NCBI GenBank assembly: GCA_031216915.1
Contig: CM062296.1
Coordinates: forward strand, 667,572,753 to 667,636,752
Origin: Pictodentalium vernedei
Taxonomy: Eukaryota > Mollusca > Scaphopoda > Dentaliida > Dentaliidae
DNA length: 64,000 nt
Direction of reading: 5' to 3'
The notes beneath the pieces are model-generated. The model did no database searches. It was not told the DNA's origin and saw only the letters and a program-made list of their open reading frames with translations. This document shows, piece after piece, positions 44,129 through 54,769 of the stretch. The position numbers and the translations under genes are program-made. Within the stretch, counting starts at the first letter, position 1; every line of letters starts with the position of its first letter.

Positions 44129-44808
44129 TTAGCCGCGTCTGTTCCTTTTTCGGTGTTTTTTCTTTGGAGGTGGTTGTGGTGGTGATGTTGATATTGCTTG
44201 GATTTCTTGGGCCGCTGTGGTGTGCATCTCTTTAGGACAGTATTTGTAGCTCTCTTCTAGTAATGCTTTAGATCTTTTGAGGAGCTCTTCTGTCGACAAA
44301 TTGGCCGCATCTTCCAGGTCCAGGCGTTCCGGTAGTAAAGGAAGAGGGGAGTGAGGGGTGGGAGGCGGTGAAAAAGCAGCTTCCAGTTCCTCCTCAGTCT
44401 CCGCTGGATGTTCCTCATCCAACTGAACCGGCTCAGGAGCCGGCAGTTGATTGGGTGTACCAGTGGGACTAGGAGGGGAGCTGGCGACTGCCTCCAGAGC
44501 CTCCACCCCCTCACTCAACTCTTTCTTCCTATTCCGGAAAGCCTCCAAGCGCCGGGCATCCCTGCGCTTGTTCGATGGACTCTTCTTCTTTCTCTTGTTC
44601 TTGCTCTTTTCAGAACCTCCGTGCCCCTTCGGGTGAGGACCAGTGGGAGAGGGGATCCTCTCCCCAAAGGGGTTGGTGTTGAGTTCTTTTCGATTTCGAA
44701 CTCAAGATTCAGGTGGACGCTCAAGCCTTTTTCCTGGATAGTCCAGGAAATAGGGCATGAGACGCCCAGAGCTGAAATGGCTTTCACAAGTCTGTCTGGT
44801 AATTCCAT
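44129..44808 (-). pseudogene. Frameshifted small protein gene inside foldback 2
   Basis: Two minus-strand frames appear to be one gene of about 220 codons. The first (44808 down to about 44650) starts MELPDRLVKAISALGVSC and has a compact N-terminal domain (PISWTIQEKG, LSVHLNLEFE). Near 44630-44660 the frame shifts, and the second continues with SEKSKNKRKKKSPSNKRRDA then RRLEAFRNRKKE, before an acidic Pro/Glu-rich middle and a basic C-terminus (KKKHRKRNRRG) ending at 44129. The K-rich SPS..RRD..RLE.F stretch is, from memory, typical of small uncharacterised proteins repeated in marine invertebrate genomes; I cannot assign a function. Base composition is more GC-rich than the surroundings, suggesting capture. 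One indel would separate it from an intact frame. Confidence 0.5.
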
Positions 44809-45329
44809 GATTGGCTAGGTGTTCACGCTCTGAAGTCAGATGTGTGAATGATTGCACGAGAGGAGTGAATGGGCGGAAATCTGATAGCTTATTGGCTTTG
44901 GGAATGATATATGCTTTTGTTAAAGACAAGGGAGAAAACTCTTCATACAGATTATGGGAAATCAAGCAATCTGATTGGTTAGTTATAATCTATATAGATG
45001 ATCTAGATAAATGAAACAACAAGAGTACTCGGAATAGGGTCAGAACTAACAAGAATTGATCAGAAAAGCTAAATATAGTAATAATAAGGTAAACTGTTCC
45101 AATTGATAGGCTCTTCTACTCTACTGGAGTATACACCAGGACAAAGGAACATGGTCAGGTAGACGAAAACTATTGTATAGATAGATAGAAGCAGAGAGTT
45201 CTGAAAGAATTCGAAATAGTACAAATTGTCGGGTTGTTTGTGATAATTCTACGAATCGGGAAATCACACCTGTTGAATCGAACATACCCTCCGAACATAC
45301 TCCTGTCTTGTTGTAGGCCATTGGGTCAC

Positions 45330-45545
45330 ATAGCAATCACGTGGTACCATATAAACCAAGATGGCGGTCTCCAGTATACAAAATGGACGATGGAAACACG
45401 TATCACCATTATAACACGCGCTGCGCATGCGCACTCACACCACGCATCACTATGGAGATGATGTCACAAGACGGCAGCTCACTCGGGTTACCATGACAAC
45501 ACAACATAGCGCCACTGGTCACGTGACATGACGTCACTTCCTAGG
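45330..45545 (-). promoter_or_regulatory. Promoter-type site cluster, right end of foldback 2
   Basis: CAAGATGGCGGT (45357-45368), TGCGCATGCGCA (45422-45433), GTCACGTGAC (45518-45527) and TGACGTCA (45529-45536). The inner CRE is changed to TGATGTCA here. Confidence 0.5.
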
Positions 45546-45929
45546 TTCCCCCACTAGGTCCCCCTGAATAGGGACGATCCATTCATCTCCTACGTGTATT
45601 TGTGCATATTTGTGGGTTTATCATTTTTTATTTCTCTTAGCTAACAAAAGCTATAATTTATCTATTATCGCGACAACTGACCACCTCCCCACCCAAGAAG
45701 TCCACACAACCCACCCCGCCATACCATCTCGAGGTTAAGATTTCAAGAAAAAGAATCTTCAATGAGTCGTACCATGGGGTGGGTACCAATAATGAGTGAA
45801 ATTTTCAGTCGAACATTTTTTATTTTTTTATTTTTGTGTCCAAAAGAATTCCTTTCTTTGAAAAAAAAATTATTCTTTAAAATAATCATTACAAACGAAC
45901 GTTTCGGGCCTGTTTTGTTTATTATTATT

Positions 45930-46174
45930 TTAACCCTTTACCCAAAGTAACGGCCAAAACCGGCCAGCGCTATTCACAAAAATCTCTTTTTCATTATTTT
46001 TTCATTTTTTGTCTCAAGAACATAGATTATGACCCCTCATTGGAACGGTCGCGTCGGGTTTCTTCCAATAAGGGTCATGACCCATGTTTTTTGAGTCCAA
46101 AAATGAAAAAAATTAGTTATACAAGAATTTTGTTTGCAAGTGTCGTTTGCTTTTCATGTTAGGTAAAGGTTTAA
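45930..46174 (-). mobile_element. TTAA MITE, inverted copy
   Basis: Body 45934-46170 between TTAA sites. The hairpin centre is replaced by GGTCGCGTCGGG, similar to the variant near 27275, marking a subfamily. Confidence 0.75.
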
Positions 46175-46849
46175 AGACGAATATTGAGTTAGGTTTCAAG
46201 TTCGTACCGACTGTTAGTGGCCCAGGAACACTGCAGGAAAAAGTTAACTCTCACCTCACCATGTCGGAATATTTTCTAGCTTCGGACTGTCTTGTCAGTT
46301 TTTTGGCGCAATGCAAAATATTGGAGTGGTGGGGCGTGTATCTTCCAATGTTGGTCGAAATTTGATAGAAATCGGACACAAATATTGTAGTGATATAGCC
46401 TTTTGAGCTATCCTTGGCGTTTGAACTGAATAGCCTATATGGAGCTATCGTTGGCATCCAAACAATCTTAATTTTCTCTGCGCTTTTCTCAAGCTACAGT
46501 ATTATCTGCAAAAAAGTGAAACGATGACCACTAAAATATTTCTGTTACATTCCACGCCTTCGCCTCATTTTCCCGAGAAGTGTCGGCGTAGTCACGGGTT
46601 TGGGAGGGGGGAGAATTGAAGCAGTGTTCCATGCACTCACACTCTGATATTTGTAGGGCCTGCTAGCTGTCAGGGCAAAGCCAGCCTAAATATATGGGCA
46701 AGGGGCCTCATATATAAAGGTAGTGTAAGTTCAAAAGATATTCCTCATCAAGGCGAAATACCTACGTGAATTTCACTTCTCTGTGAAGCTGAACATGGAA
46801 AAAACACACGTGGTGTATATCCAGCTTCAGCGCAGGGACCCAGCGGAGA

Positions 46850-48100
46850 AACGGTATGTTAGATAAGGTCTAATCTCATTTAATTTATACAGTATTCGCG
46901 AGTCTTACGAGACGTAATCGGTTGGTGGCAGGATATCGTCACGGCCAATTGAGAAACGAAATTCTAAAAGATAGAAATGTCGTGTCATCATTAGTAATAG
47001 CAATGAATGGCAGGAACGAATCGGTTTTCTCGACAAGTGAAATCACCGTTAGGTCACGCGTGAGATGACTTGTAATGATTCTGCCTCGATATACATCATC
47101 TCCTACCGTTTTGACAGGTGGACAGATGAGCGTCGGTCCACCTGGCAGTTTAGGGTAAAAAGTATATATACCTTGAAGAGCAGAGCATTAGACACACACT
47201 TGGGGTCACACACACGTTGGTGAAGTCCAGGGCAGGCGGACTCTGTTTCCTGGCATAAGGGTGCCTTCGATCACAGGACCCTGAAACGGCTGGAATCGCC
47301 AGAGAGGGCATTCCACGATTGATTTAGCTTAAGGTTGATAGGCGGCTACAAGAGCCGAATTCGTGAGAAGGAACACCCAAGGTGAAACGTTAAAGTTTAG
47401 ATTGTCGAGTAGCAGGTATCAGCCTGCAATAGTCAGAAGTGTAGGTTAATTGTATTGTGCGTATTAACCCTTTGAAACGTCAGACTTATTGCGTTCCGAG
47501 TAGTTTGTTTTGCTGTCGAAGCATCGTAATACCGACTGGAGATCGGTGTGAGTGACAATTTCGCCCTAGCACAAAAAGGGGCATTTGTGAATCGTGAATT
47601 CAACCAGGAACGGTGAATATTTCAATAGGACATTCACGGAGGACTTTCAAAAGGCACATAAGGTATGAGTAGACAATATCTGACCCAAATCAGAAGTACG
47701 GTGGCTTTATAGATGACGAACATTGCTGGTCGGAACCCTCCGACAGCCAGAGGTACAGCTACGCGCAGACGTTGACATTTGAGCCTAAGCGGGTGAAGCT
47801 CTTATGGCGAGCTCACAGTAATAACATTTCAGATTTGTGAAGCTCTTATGGCGAGCTCACGGTAGTAACATTTCCAGTGTGTAGACTATAGTGCCAGTAC
47901 AGGGCTATAGAATGACTATATAGTTGTTGAGAGTTATTTAAACCTAGCAACCCATTTTCTGTGAAAAGAATCGAATTGTTGATTATTGAAATATTGAAAC
48001 GGTTTATTTTTATGTGTAAATAAAAGAATCGTTGTTACTTTAAATCATTCTTTCCATTACGCAGCCTGAAGTGATTAGGAATCACACCTAACGGAAATCG
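46850..48100 (+). promoter_or_regulatory. Candidate TATA promoter, possibly a solo LTR
   Basis: A TATA box (GTATATATACC, about 47161-47171) is preceded by a CCAAT-type motif (GGCCAATTGAG, about 46944) and followed about 850 bp later by a polyadenylation-type AATAAA (about 48018). A 44-bp direct repeat (GTGAAGCTCTTATGGCGAGC) is at 47793 and 47837. AACGG occurs at both possible borders (46850 and 48089), and the outermost bases TGTTAG and CCTAAC are inverse. This fits an LTR or a gene's first exon. No polymerase or gag frame is adjacent, and neither reading is secure. Confidence 0.25.
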
Positions 48101-48109
48101 AACCTATTT

Positions 48110-49230
48110 CAGGCCAGTTTGGCAGAGAAGGAATCACGGCGTCGGTCTAACTCAGCTCCCTGCGCCGAGTTCGCGACACTTGGATTCCGACCCTCCACGT
48201 TGGTCTAATTTTCCCGCAACTTCATCAGCGGGACTAAATAACCCCACGTCAGCCCAGGCCTTACGGGGCCTCAGGTGTCCTGACACTAGCTATTGTTATT
48301 CCCTAACTTTCTAAGTACTCCGGCCTTCAAAAAGAATTCAGAGAGCTCTAATTGGCATGCATTTTTTTTCCTTTCACCATCTCCTTCTCCTTTGGCCCTT
48401 TACCTTTGAGGGGATACACACTCTTAACCCCACAGGAAGTGAAATGAAGTGGTTGGGTGGGATGGGATGGGGGGGGGGGGGGGGGGTTAGCGTAAAGTTA
48501 TTAGACGGAAATGATATGAAAATTTCTTTGTGGTATTCTTTCAGCTGGTATTGTATACGTGGAAATTTCCATAGGAAGGTATATGTTTCCCCTGGTGACA
48601 TTTTTTAGACAGGCGGCATTATAGAAAGGTGAGTTACCCAGGGCTTAAAATTCATACAAGAATCAGAATCGATTCTCGCAAATTATTGTCGTAAGGAAAA
48701 CAATGAGAATCAACTTTAATTCTCGCAAACTGTTCACTTGATTCTTGTAATAGAGTCTAAAATGCTTTTGAATGTAAGAAAAAATCGTACTTTCCCCTCA
48801 TAAATAAGGTAAGACTTGGGTTTGGAGAGTTGTGTAGTGAAGTCTTGACTGCCTAAAAGGCAGTCAAGACTTCACTACAAACCACTGTCAAGGGGTACTG
48901 TAACTTCTGTCCGTAAGACCACCAAAAGCATGTGCGTTGTAACATGTGTTCTTCATATAAATGTGCAACAAGAAGTTCACCAAAGGAACTGGAGACTTGA
49001 GGGTTAGACTTCAAGAAATATATACATATTTTTACTATATGTACTGTTTATTTATGAACTGAAAATTGATTCTCCAGCAAGAAATCACGCGAATCAAAAC
49101 CGATTGACGCGAATCAGGATAAATTTTAAGGGCTGGTTGCCCCTGTCCACAACTCCTGCCTCCTGTTCCTGCTCCTGACCAACTTCGGGTCTTGGACTAA
49201 TTTGTTTTAACAGCTCTTACATTCAAAGTC
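48110..49230. other. No gene recognised; G17 tract, palindrome, repeat fragment
   Basis: G tract at 48470-48486. A 47-bp palindrome is at 48833-48879 (arms TGTAGTGAAGTCTTGACTGCC). Phrases GAATCGATTCTCGC and CGAATCAAAACCGATTGACG at 48668 and 49088 may be inverted ends of an old element of about 470 bp around that palindrome (AATTTTAAGG / GGCTTAAAATT). Confidence 0.45.
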
Positions 49231-49235
49231 CGAGT

Positions 49236-49486
49236 TTAACCCTTTACCTAACATGAAAAGCAGACGACACTTGCAAAAATAATTCTTGAATAACTATTTT
49301 TTTTCATTTTTTGTCTCAAAAACATAGGTTATGACCCCTCATTGGATCGAGCTCGACGAGCTCGTTCCAATGAGGGGTCATAACCTATGTTTTTGAGACA
49401 AAAAATGAAAAAATAATGAAAATTAATTGGCGATTTTTGAGAATAGCGCTGGCCGGTTTTGAAAGTTACGTTGGGTAAAGGGTTAA
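49236..49486 (+). mobile_element. TTAA MITE, full-length copy
   Basis: Body 49240-49482 between TTAA sites with a near-perfect hairpin. One of the least diverged copies. Confidence 0.9.
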
Positions 49487-49489
49487 CAT

Positions 49490-50170
49490 TTGATTCTGCC
49501 TTAACGCTTTACATATATGTGTACAAATGACAAGCATAGCCAGTGGGAAGATGTGACAGACTAAACGAATTGCGAGAAATAGAAGAACTTTGTCAGAAAG
49601 CAAACAGCGAAATTGAGTTTGAAATAAATAAAACCATTATAATTCACTATATATAGAATTAAGGACAATCGTGACAAAAAGGATAGTTGAATAAATTGAC
49701 ACTTGACGTCATCAGGTAAGAACAAAATTTACACAAGTTCAGTACTTACACCTAATTATATATTACTATATAATACATTACTGCGGGATGCAACGACTGA
49801 CGTTTTTTTCTATTTTTATTGACTCACATCATTAAAACTGACATACAGTTAATTTAGTAACCCAAGTTCATTTAACTGTTGTGTAAAGTATTGTTGAAAA
49901 GATTAAGATACGAGCATTACAAAAATGTAAAGGAGCAAGGTTCAAGAGATAACCACTTTCGTGTACCCCAGCAAGGCACTTAATTCGTCCAGTGTCCTCA
50001 TGATTTCATTGACTGGAAAGACCAACTAATACCTATCCTCCTTTGCGTTCATTACTAATATGAAGTTAATAGCACAAATATAAGCAGCAAATAGTTCCCA
50101 CGAATATGTATGCAGCGAAGCAACTAGAGGACTCTCAAGAAAGGACCACCTGCGCCCATAGCGTATCACT
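49490..50170. other. No gene recognised, AT-rich
   Basis: No recognisable repeat or frame. A trace of the TTAA MITE left end (AACCATTTGCCCAAC...AGCAGACGACTTGCAAC) follows at 50174-50213. Confidence 0.4.
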
Positions 50171-50203
50171 TCTTAACCATTTGCCCAACTAGAATAGCAG
50201 ACG

Positions 50204-51940
50204 ACTTGCAACATTCCAAATTCTTGGAAAACATGACTGTTTCCTGCAACACACACAGAGGCCCTTGTCAGTCTTCGTTTGAGGCCAACCACACCACTTT
50301 CGTCGTACTGCAACCAGCACGTTTCACACTTTCGTGTAGCTGTTGTTAGGAAAGTGAACCAAGTAATCACGAGAACGTCATTGGAAAAGCTAAATTCCAG
50401 CCATAGTTTTTGACGGTGTGATATGGTCTAATGGTTTAGATGTTGGGGCCCCTGATTGTTAGGCAAGGCTGCAGATTGTTCGATTCCAGGCTGGGAATCA
50501 GAAATCAACATTCCAAATTCCTACAAAACATGGCTGTGTCCTTCAACATGCACGCACAGGCCCCTGCTAGTCTTCGTCCGATGCCAACCATAGCACTTCC
50601 GTCGTTCGGTAGCCAGCCCATTTCACACTTTCATGCAGTCGCCATTAGCTTTTAAGATGACGTTCCAATTAATCACGAGAACGTCATCTAAAAAGCTCGA
50701 TACCAGCCATCGTTTTTGACTGTATGCAATGGTGTAGTGGTTAAGATGGTTAAGGTTTCGGGCTCCCGATTGCCTGGCGGCGTTGCCGGCGATTCGATTC
50801 CCAGCCGGCGACCAGAAATCAGTAGTCCAAATTCTTCGAAAACATGACAGTGTTCTTCAACATACACACACAGGCCCGCGCCAGTCTTCGTCTGAGGCTA
50901 ACCACAGCACTTTCATTGCGCCGTAGCCAGCGCGCTTCACACATTCATATAGCTGCCGTAATTACGACAGCGTCATCTAAAAAACTAGATTCCAACCTTG
51001 GTTTTTGACGGTGTGCAATGATTCGTTGGTTTAGGTGTTGGACTTCTGATTGCCAGACGGGGTTGTCGATGGTTCAATCCCCGACTGGGGATCAGAAATC
51101 AACATTCCAAATGTTTCGAAAGCATGACTGTGCCCTTCAACATACTCACACAGACCCGTGCCAGTCTTCGTCTGTGGCCAACCACAACACTTTCATCGTA
51201 CTGCAGCCAGTGCGTTTCCCACTTTCACGAAGGTTCCGAAAGGAAAGTGCACCAAGTAACCACAACGTCATAAAAAAGTTAGATTCCAGCCGTAGGTTTG
51301 GCGCTGAGCAATGGTCTAGTGGTTTAAATGTTGGGCACCTGATTGTCAGGCGTGGTTTCCGATGGTCCGATTTCCCGGCCGGAGATCAGAAATCAATATT
51401 CCAAATTCTTCCAAAGGTTATTTATTTATTGGCGTTTAAAGTCACACATTTCTGCACAATGGCTAACCGTGACCACACATGGAGATAAAGCCAAGTTTAG
51501 TCAATCGTTTATACCTATGTTGCTCATTTTAGAGGAATTCCACACAAGCATTGGTGAGTGGGTCCTATTTTACCAGTAAAACAGAGCTTGTTTACCACAG
51601 TAAATAAGTTCTGCTTCACTTCCTGGGGTTCCCACTGGGAATTTTTTTCCAAAACATGACTGTGTCCTTTAACAAACACATACAGGCCCGTGCTAGTCTT
51701 CGTGTTTCGTCGTATCGTAGCCAGCGCATCTTACAATTTCTTGTAGCTGCCGTAAGGAATGTGGATCAAGAAATTATGAGAACGTCATCAAAAAAGCTAG
51801 ATTCCTGCCATTGTTTTTGACGATGTGTTATGGTTTAATGGTTTAGGTGTTGGACTCTTGATTGCCAGGCGGGCTTGCGGATGGTTCGGTTCCAGACCGG
51901 GGATCAGAATCAACATCCCAATGTCCACCCGAACACACAC
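50204..51940 (+). repeat. Tandem array of tRNA-Glu-like units, about 295 bp each
   Basis: Five units start with TTTTTGACGGTGTG-type leaders at about 50405, 50711, 51001, 51296 and 51811. Each has an A-box region TGGTCTAATGGTTTAGATG, an anticodon-arm-like stretch and a B-box region GTTCGATTCC (50478, 50792, 51072, 51364, 51892). The rest of each unit is a constant 220 bp (CATTCCAAATTCTTC, AACATGACTGTG, CAGGCCCGTGCCAGTCTTCG, GAGAACGTCATC). The A box is close to the usual tRNA-Glu form (TGGTCTAGTGGTTAGGATT). The fourth unit is lengthened by an inserted SINE fragment (51418-51645). Some units have damaged B boxes. These are repeat units, not functional tRNA genes. Confidence 0.8.
51418..51645 (-). 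mobile_element. SINE fragment inserted in the tRNA-like array
   Basis: In minus sense it ends AACCTTTGGAAG-adjacent TTTATTTATTGGCG (tail at the plus-strand left). It includes GTTTACCACAGTAAATAAG and CCTATTTTACCAGTAAAAC of repeat family 2. It separates units four and five. Confidence 0.6.
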
Positions 51941-51989
51941 ACACCCTAATAAACAAACGGACTTTCATTTTAGTTCTGTCAGCTTCCAA

Positions 51990-52032
51990 CACGAGGCGAT
52001 CCTGGCTGTCGAAAGTGTTGTTAAACCCCCAA

Positions 52033-52083
<51 letters not shown>

Positions 52084-52086
52084 ATA
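51990..52086 (+). repeat. SINE tail with long (AAAT)n
   Basis: GATCCTGGCTGTCGAAAGTG, TTGTTAAACCCCC and then about 57 bp of AAAT repeats. Confidence 0.75.
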
Positions 52087-52089
52087 TTT

Positions 52090-52545
52090 CCGTCACCACT
52101 GCCCTCAAGTTGACTCGACAACTGATGGGATGGTGTTGTGCCTTTATTGATATTTGATTCACCAATAGGATTATCAACTTAGAGTTTCGACAGCTGCTGT
52201 GTGAGGATATTAAAATTAAAGGCTCGTATTAAAATTTACATGTCGGATAAGTAATATACAAAGATAACCAGTAAAACAAACTTGAAGTATGGATTAGCGG
52301 TAATCTATTCGAAAACACACTCATATCCCGGTGATATCAGGTTAATGAAAAAGCCGAATGCTTGTCCGCGAATGGTACATTCTACATGTACCCGCAGCTC
52401 AAGTGGATATTTAGGATCATTGTATACGCTATATTATCCTCTTCGGGCAGACACAGTGCCTTAATTTACGCAAAATGTTGATCGGACGATTAAAGCACTT
52501 AATTTCATATACTAAAACACCACCATATCACGCTGGTCACCCTAC
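52090..52545. other. No gene recognised
   Basis: AT-rich, short frames only. Confidence 0.4.
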
Positions 52546-52548
52546 ATA

Positions 52549-52933
52549 TTTACTTATTTAGGGTCGTTGCGCAGATTGCCGATGGGGTGGGGTATGGCTA
52601 ATCGTGACCGTGACATACTTATGCACAATAGCTAATCGTGACCGTGACAGTTGAAAGGTCGATGAAGCCGGAGTACCCGGAGAGAACCACCGAGAACCGA
52701 CGAGCAACTGTCAGCTCCTGTGCAAGCTCCTCTCAAGCAGGGTTACAGCTGTTGAAGACATGTGCACCGTCGACGCGCAGTACACATTAGTACACGGCGT
52801 CACCGTGCTGCCATGTAGGCAACCGGGATAAAGTGCCTTGCCCAAGGACACAAGAGACATCCCGGACGGGGATCGAACTCGGGACCTCTAGCATAGAAGT
52901 CCAACAGTCTACCACCGAAATGCCGCGCACCCA
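52549..52933 (-). mobile_element. tRNA-derived SINE family 1, copy d
   Basis: Reverse orientation. ATGGCTAATCGTGACCGTGAC occurs twice (52594 and 52631), showing a small internal duplication. The B-box region GGGGATCGAACTCGGG is followed by the A-box end. About as long as copies b and c. Confidence 0.8.
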
Positions 52934-52939
52934 CGTAAT

Positions 52940-53640
52940 GGGCTAAATGTGTAGAAGTATACAGCTGTGGTGAACGGGTATAGTCGAGTACAAAAACCTT
53001 CCGAGAGAAATGCGGGGTTTTGGGACAGCCTGCAGTTGAATTTGTGGTACCGAAGGCCGCATATTTTCTTAAGTGATTGGTATGTAGAATTTATAAAATT
53101 CAGCTGGTTGTGTGAGCTGAAAAAGATAAAAAAAATCGTCGAAGGAATTTATTTGTTTGGGTGGCTCGAGCTTCACGTTACAACTTGTTCCACGAGCCAG
53201 CGATAGTCAAGCAAGGTTATAACGTTCAACGGCGTTAGCTTTGTTGGTCTGTTTATCTGTTTATTTGTCCGCTTGCTAAGTGCTTCTACCTAAGCTTAGA
53301 AATCGGTAGTGTCAGATTGGTCAAATTTATAATACAAGCTCGACCGGCCGTCATTAATTGTCTGTCTGATATACAGGAGTTCATAGATCAAAGTGTCACG
53401 TCATTGTTTCCTATTACTGACTGTTTGTCTATTTTCGTGTTAGTATATCAGTCTCCGTACGATATCTCCCTAATTAACGGACTTCCAGTAAATTTTGCTT
53501 TTACATGTCAGCAAGCCAAAGGTGACTGCGACAAAGTCCAATAGCTGACAATAAATTGATCAGCCAGAACAAGACGGCCTTGCTTGTGGCATGCAGAAGC
53601 TGTATTAAACTTTTACAAACGCGCTGGTAAAAACGGCCAA
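52940..53640. other. No gene recognised; two unassigned short frames
   Basis: Frames at 52967-53206 (79 codons) and 53317-53544 (75 codons) encode ordinary-looking but unrecognised peptides. No splice context is clear. Confidence 0.25.
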
Positions 53641-53865
53641 CTGTATTAAAGTTTACTAACGTACTGGTGGTAAAAACAGACAGCGCTGTTTATAAAATCG
53701 CTATTCAAATTTCATTATCTTCTAATTGTTTTCATTTTTTCCTCAAGAGCATATAGTTCATTGAACACGTTCCAATAAAGGGGGGGGGGGGGGGGTGAGG
53801 GGGGGGGGGTAGGTTGTGCTTTTGATGTAAAACGGGATGCTCGAGATGAGTAAAGGATTAAAAGA
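53640..53865 (-). mobile_element. Degenerate TTAA MITE with G tracts
   Basis: GTTTACTAACGTACTGG..CAGCGCTGTTTATAAAATCG at the left and TGAGTAAAGGATTAA at the right keep the MITE layout. The hairpin's right arm is replaced by G17 and G10 tracts (53781-53809). Confidence 0.5.
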
Positions 53866-54232
53866 TGGCACAACGGAATAAACTGCTAGGTTTAGAGCTG
53901 TTAAGCAAAGAGGGTGTGGAAAATGTATCTTATGGTAATGTTCGAGAGAGTGACGACTGCTATTGTGTCTCTGTATCTCTGTATGTATTGCGACGGTAGT
54001 TCTAATCGGCCATATTCAGAGTCATGATCGACACTGGAGGTGCAGTTGGCCTATTTTAGTCTAGTCCCTGGTATGGCCTATGTTCTGAAAAGTCTCGTTC
54101 ATTTAACTGGTTGAGTGCTGGAAGCCATATTTGAGCTTTATGCTGAAGTGTTGGTACCACAACTTCAAGGCTTCATATTCTGTGGATGTTGTTCATATCA
54201 CCTTTGAAGAGAAATTATTCAGACTGTTAGGA

Positions 54233-54292
54233 TTTGCCTTGTTGCATTTTTGGGAGAGTGCCGGCACTCTCCCATAAATTGTAACAAGGCAA
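54233..54292. repeat. 60-bp palindrome
   Basis: TTTGCCTTGTT / AACAAGGCAAA outer arms and TGGGAGAGTGCCGGCACTCTCCCA core. Confidence 0.85.
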
Positions 54293-54522
54293 AAGATACG
54301 TGTACAAACGTGTACACATTTTTATGACCAAAAATAAGTCAGCACTCTGCCTACTAAGGTTCTGTCCGTATTATCCCGGGTTTAAGTTCGGGTGATGTTT
54401 GGAATATGGTGTTCCTTGATGAGACTGACGAAAATAGACCTGTTTTATTGACATCTGTGTGATGTTTTAGTGTCTGCTGTCAGTTAACTGATGTTTTTAA
54501 TGCCGTCGAAGACTGGAATGGG

Positions 54523-54743
54523 TTAAACCTTTACCCAACGTATCGGAATTATACGACCAGCGCTGTTCACAGAAAGTGCCATTAAAATTTTATCATCTTT
54601 TCATTTTTTGTCTCAGAAACCAGCTAGTTCCAATGAGGGGTTATAAGCTATGTTTTTGAGACCAAAAGAAAAATAAACTGTTTAGTCATTCAAGAATTCT
54701 TTTTGCGAGTATCGTCTGCTGTTCGGTTTGGGTAAAAGGTTAA
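54523..54743 (-). mobile_element. TTAA MITE, inverted diverged copy
   Basis: Body 54527-54739 next to TTAA. Part of the left hairpin arm is deleted (GTCTCAGAAACC joins CAGCTAGTTCCAATGAGG). Confidence 0.7.
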
Positions 54744-54769
54744 AGATAGAAGCTTCTATAGCTTTCTGT

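Larger units (their letters stand above)
43221..45593. mobile_element. Foldback element 2 (2.4 kb) with captured coding region
   Basis: The left end is GTAGGAGATG then GGATCGTCCCTATTCAGG, GGGACCTAGTGGGGG; the right end carries the exact inverse. Inverted similarity continues about 250 bp through the CRE, E-box, NRF1-like and YY1-like sites. The right side (44945-45593) also matches the outer right arm of foldback 1 for about 650 bp. The middle holds two blocks of a CGAGCAATTGCTC-type tandem module and a minus-strand coding region (44129-44808) of different base composition. No clear target duplication was found. Confidence 0.8.

Noticed and set aside
44408..44818. 136-codon plus-strand frame in foldback 2
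   Set aside because: Antisense to the minus-strand coding region, which has the better organised protein features.
50204..51940. CRISPR-like array
   Set aside because: Units are about 295 bp with tRNA-like boxes and no short unique spacers; the genome is eukaryotic.
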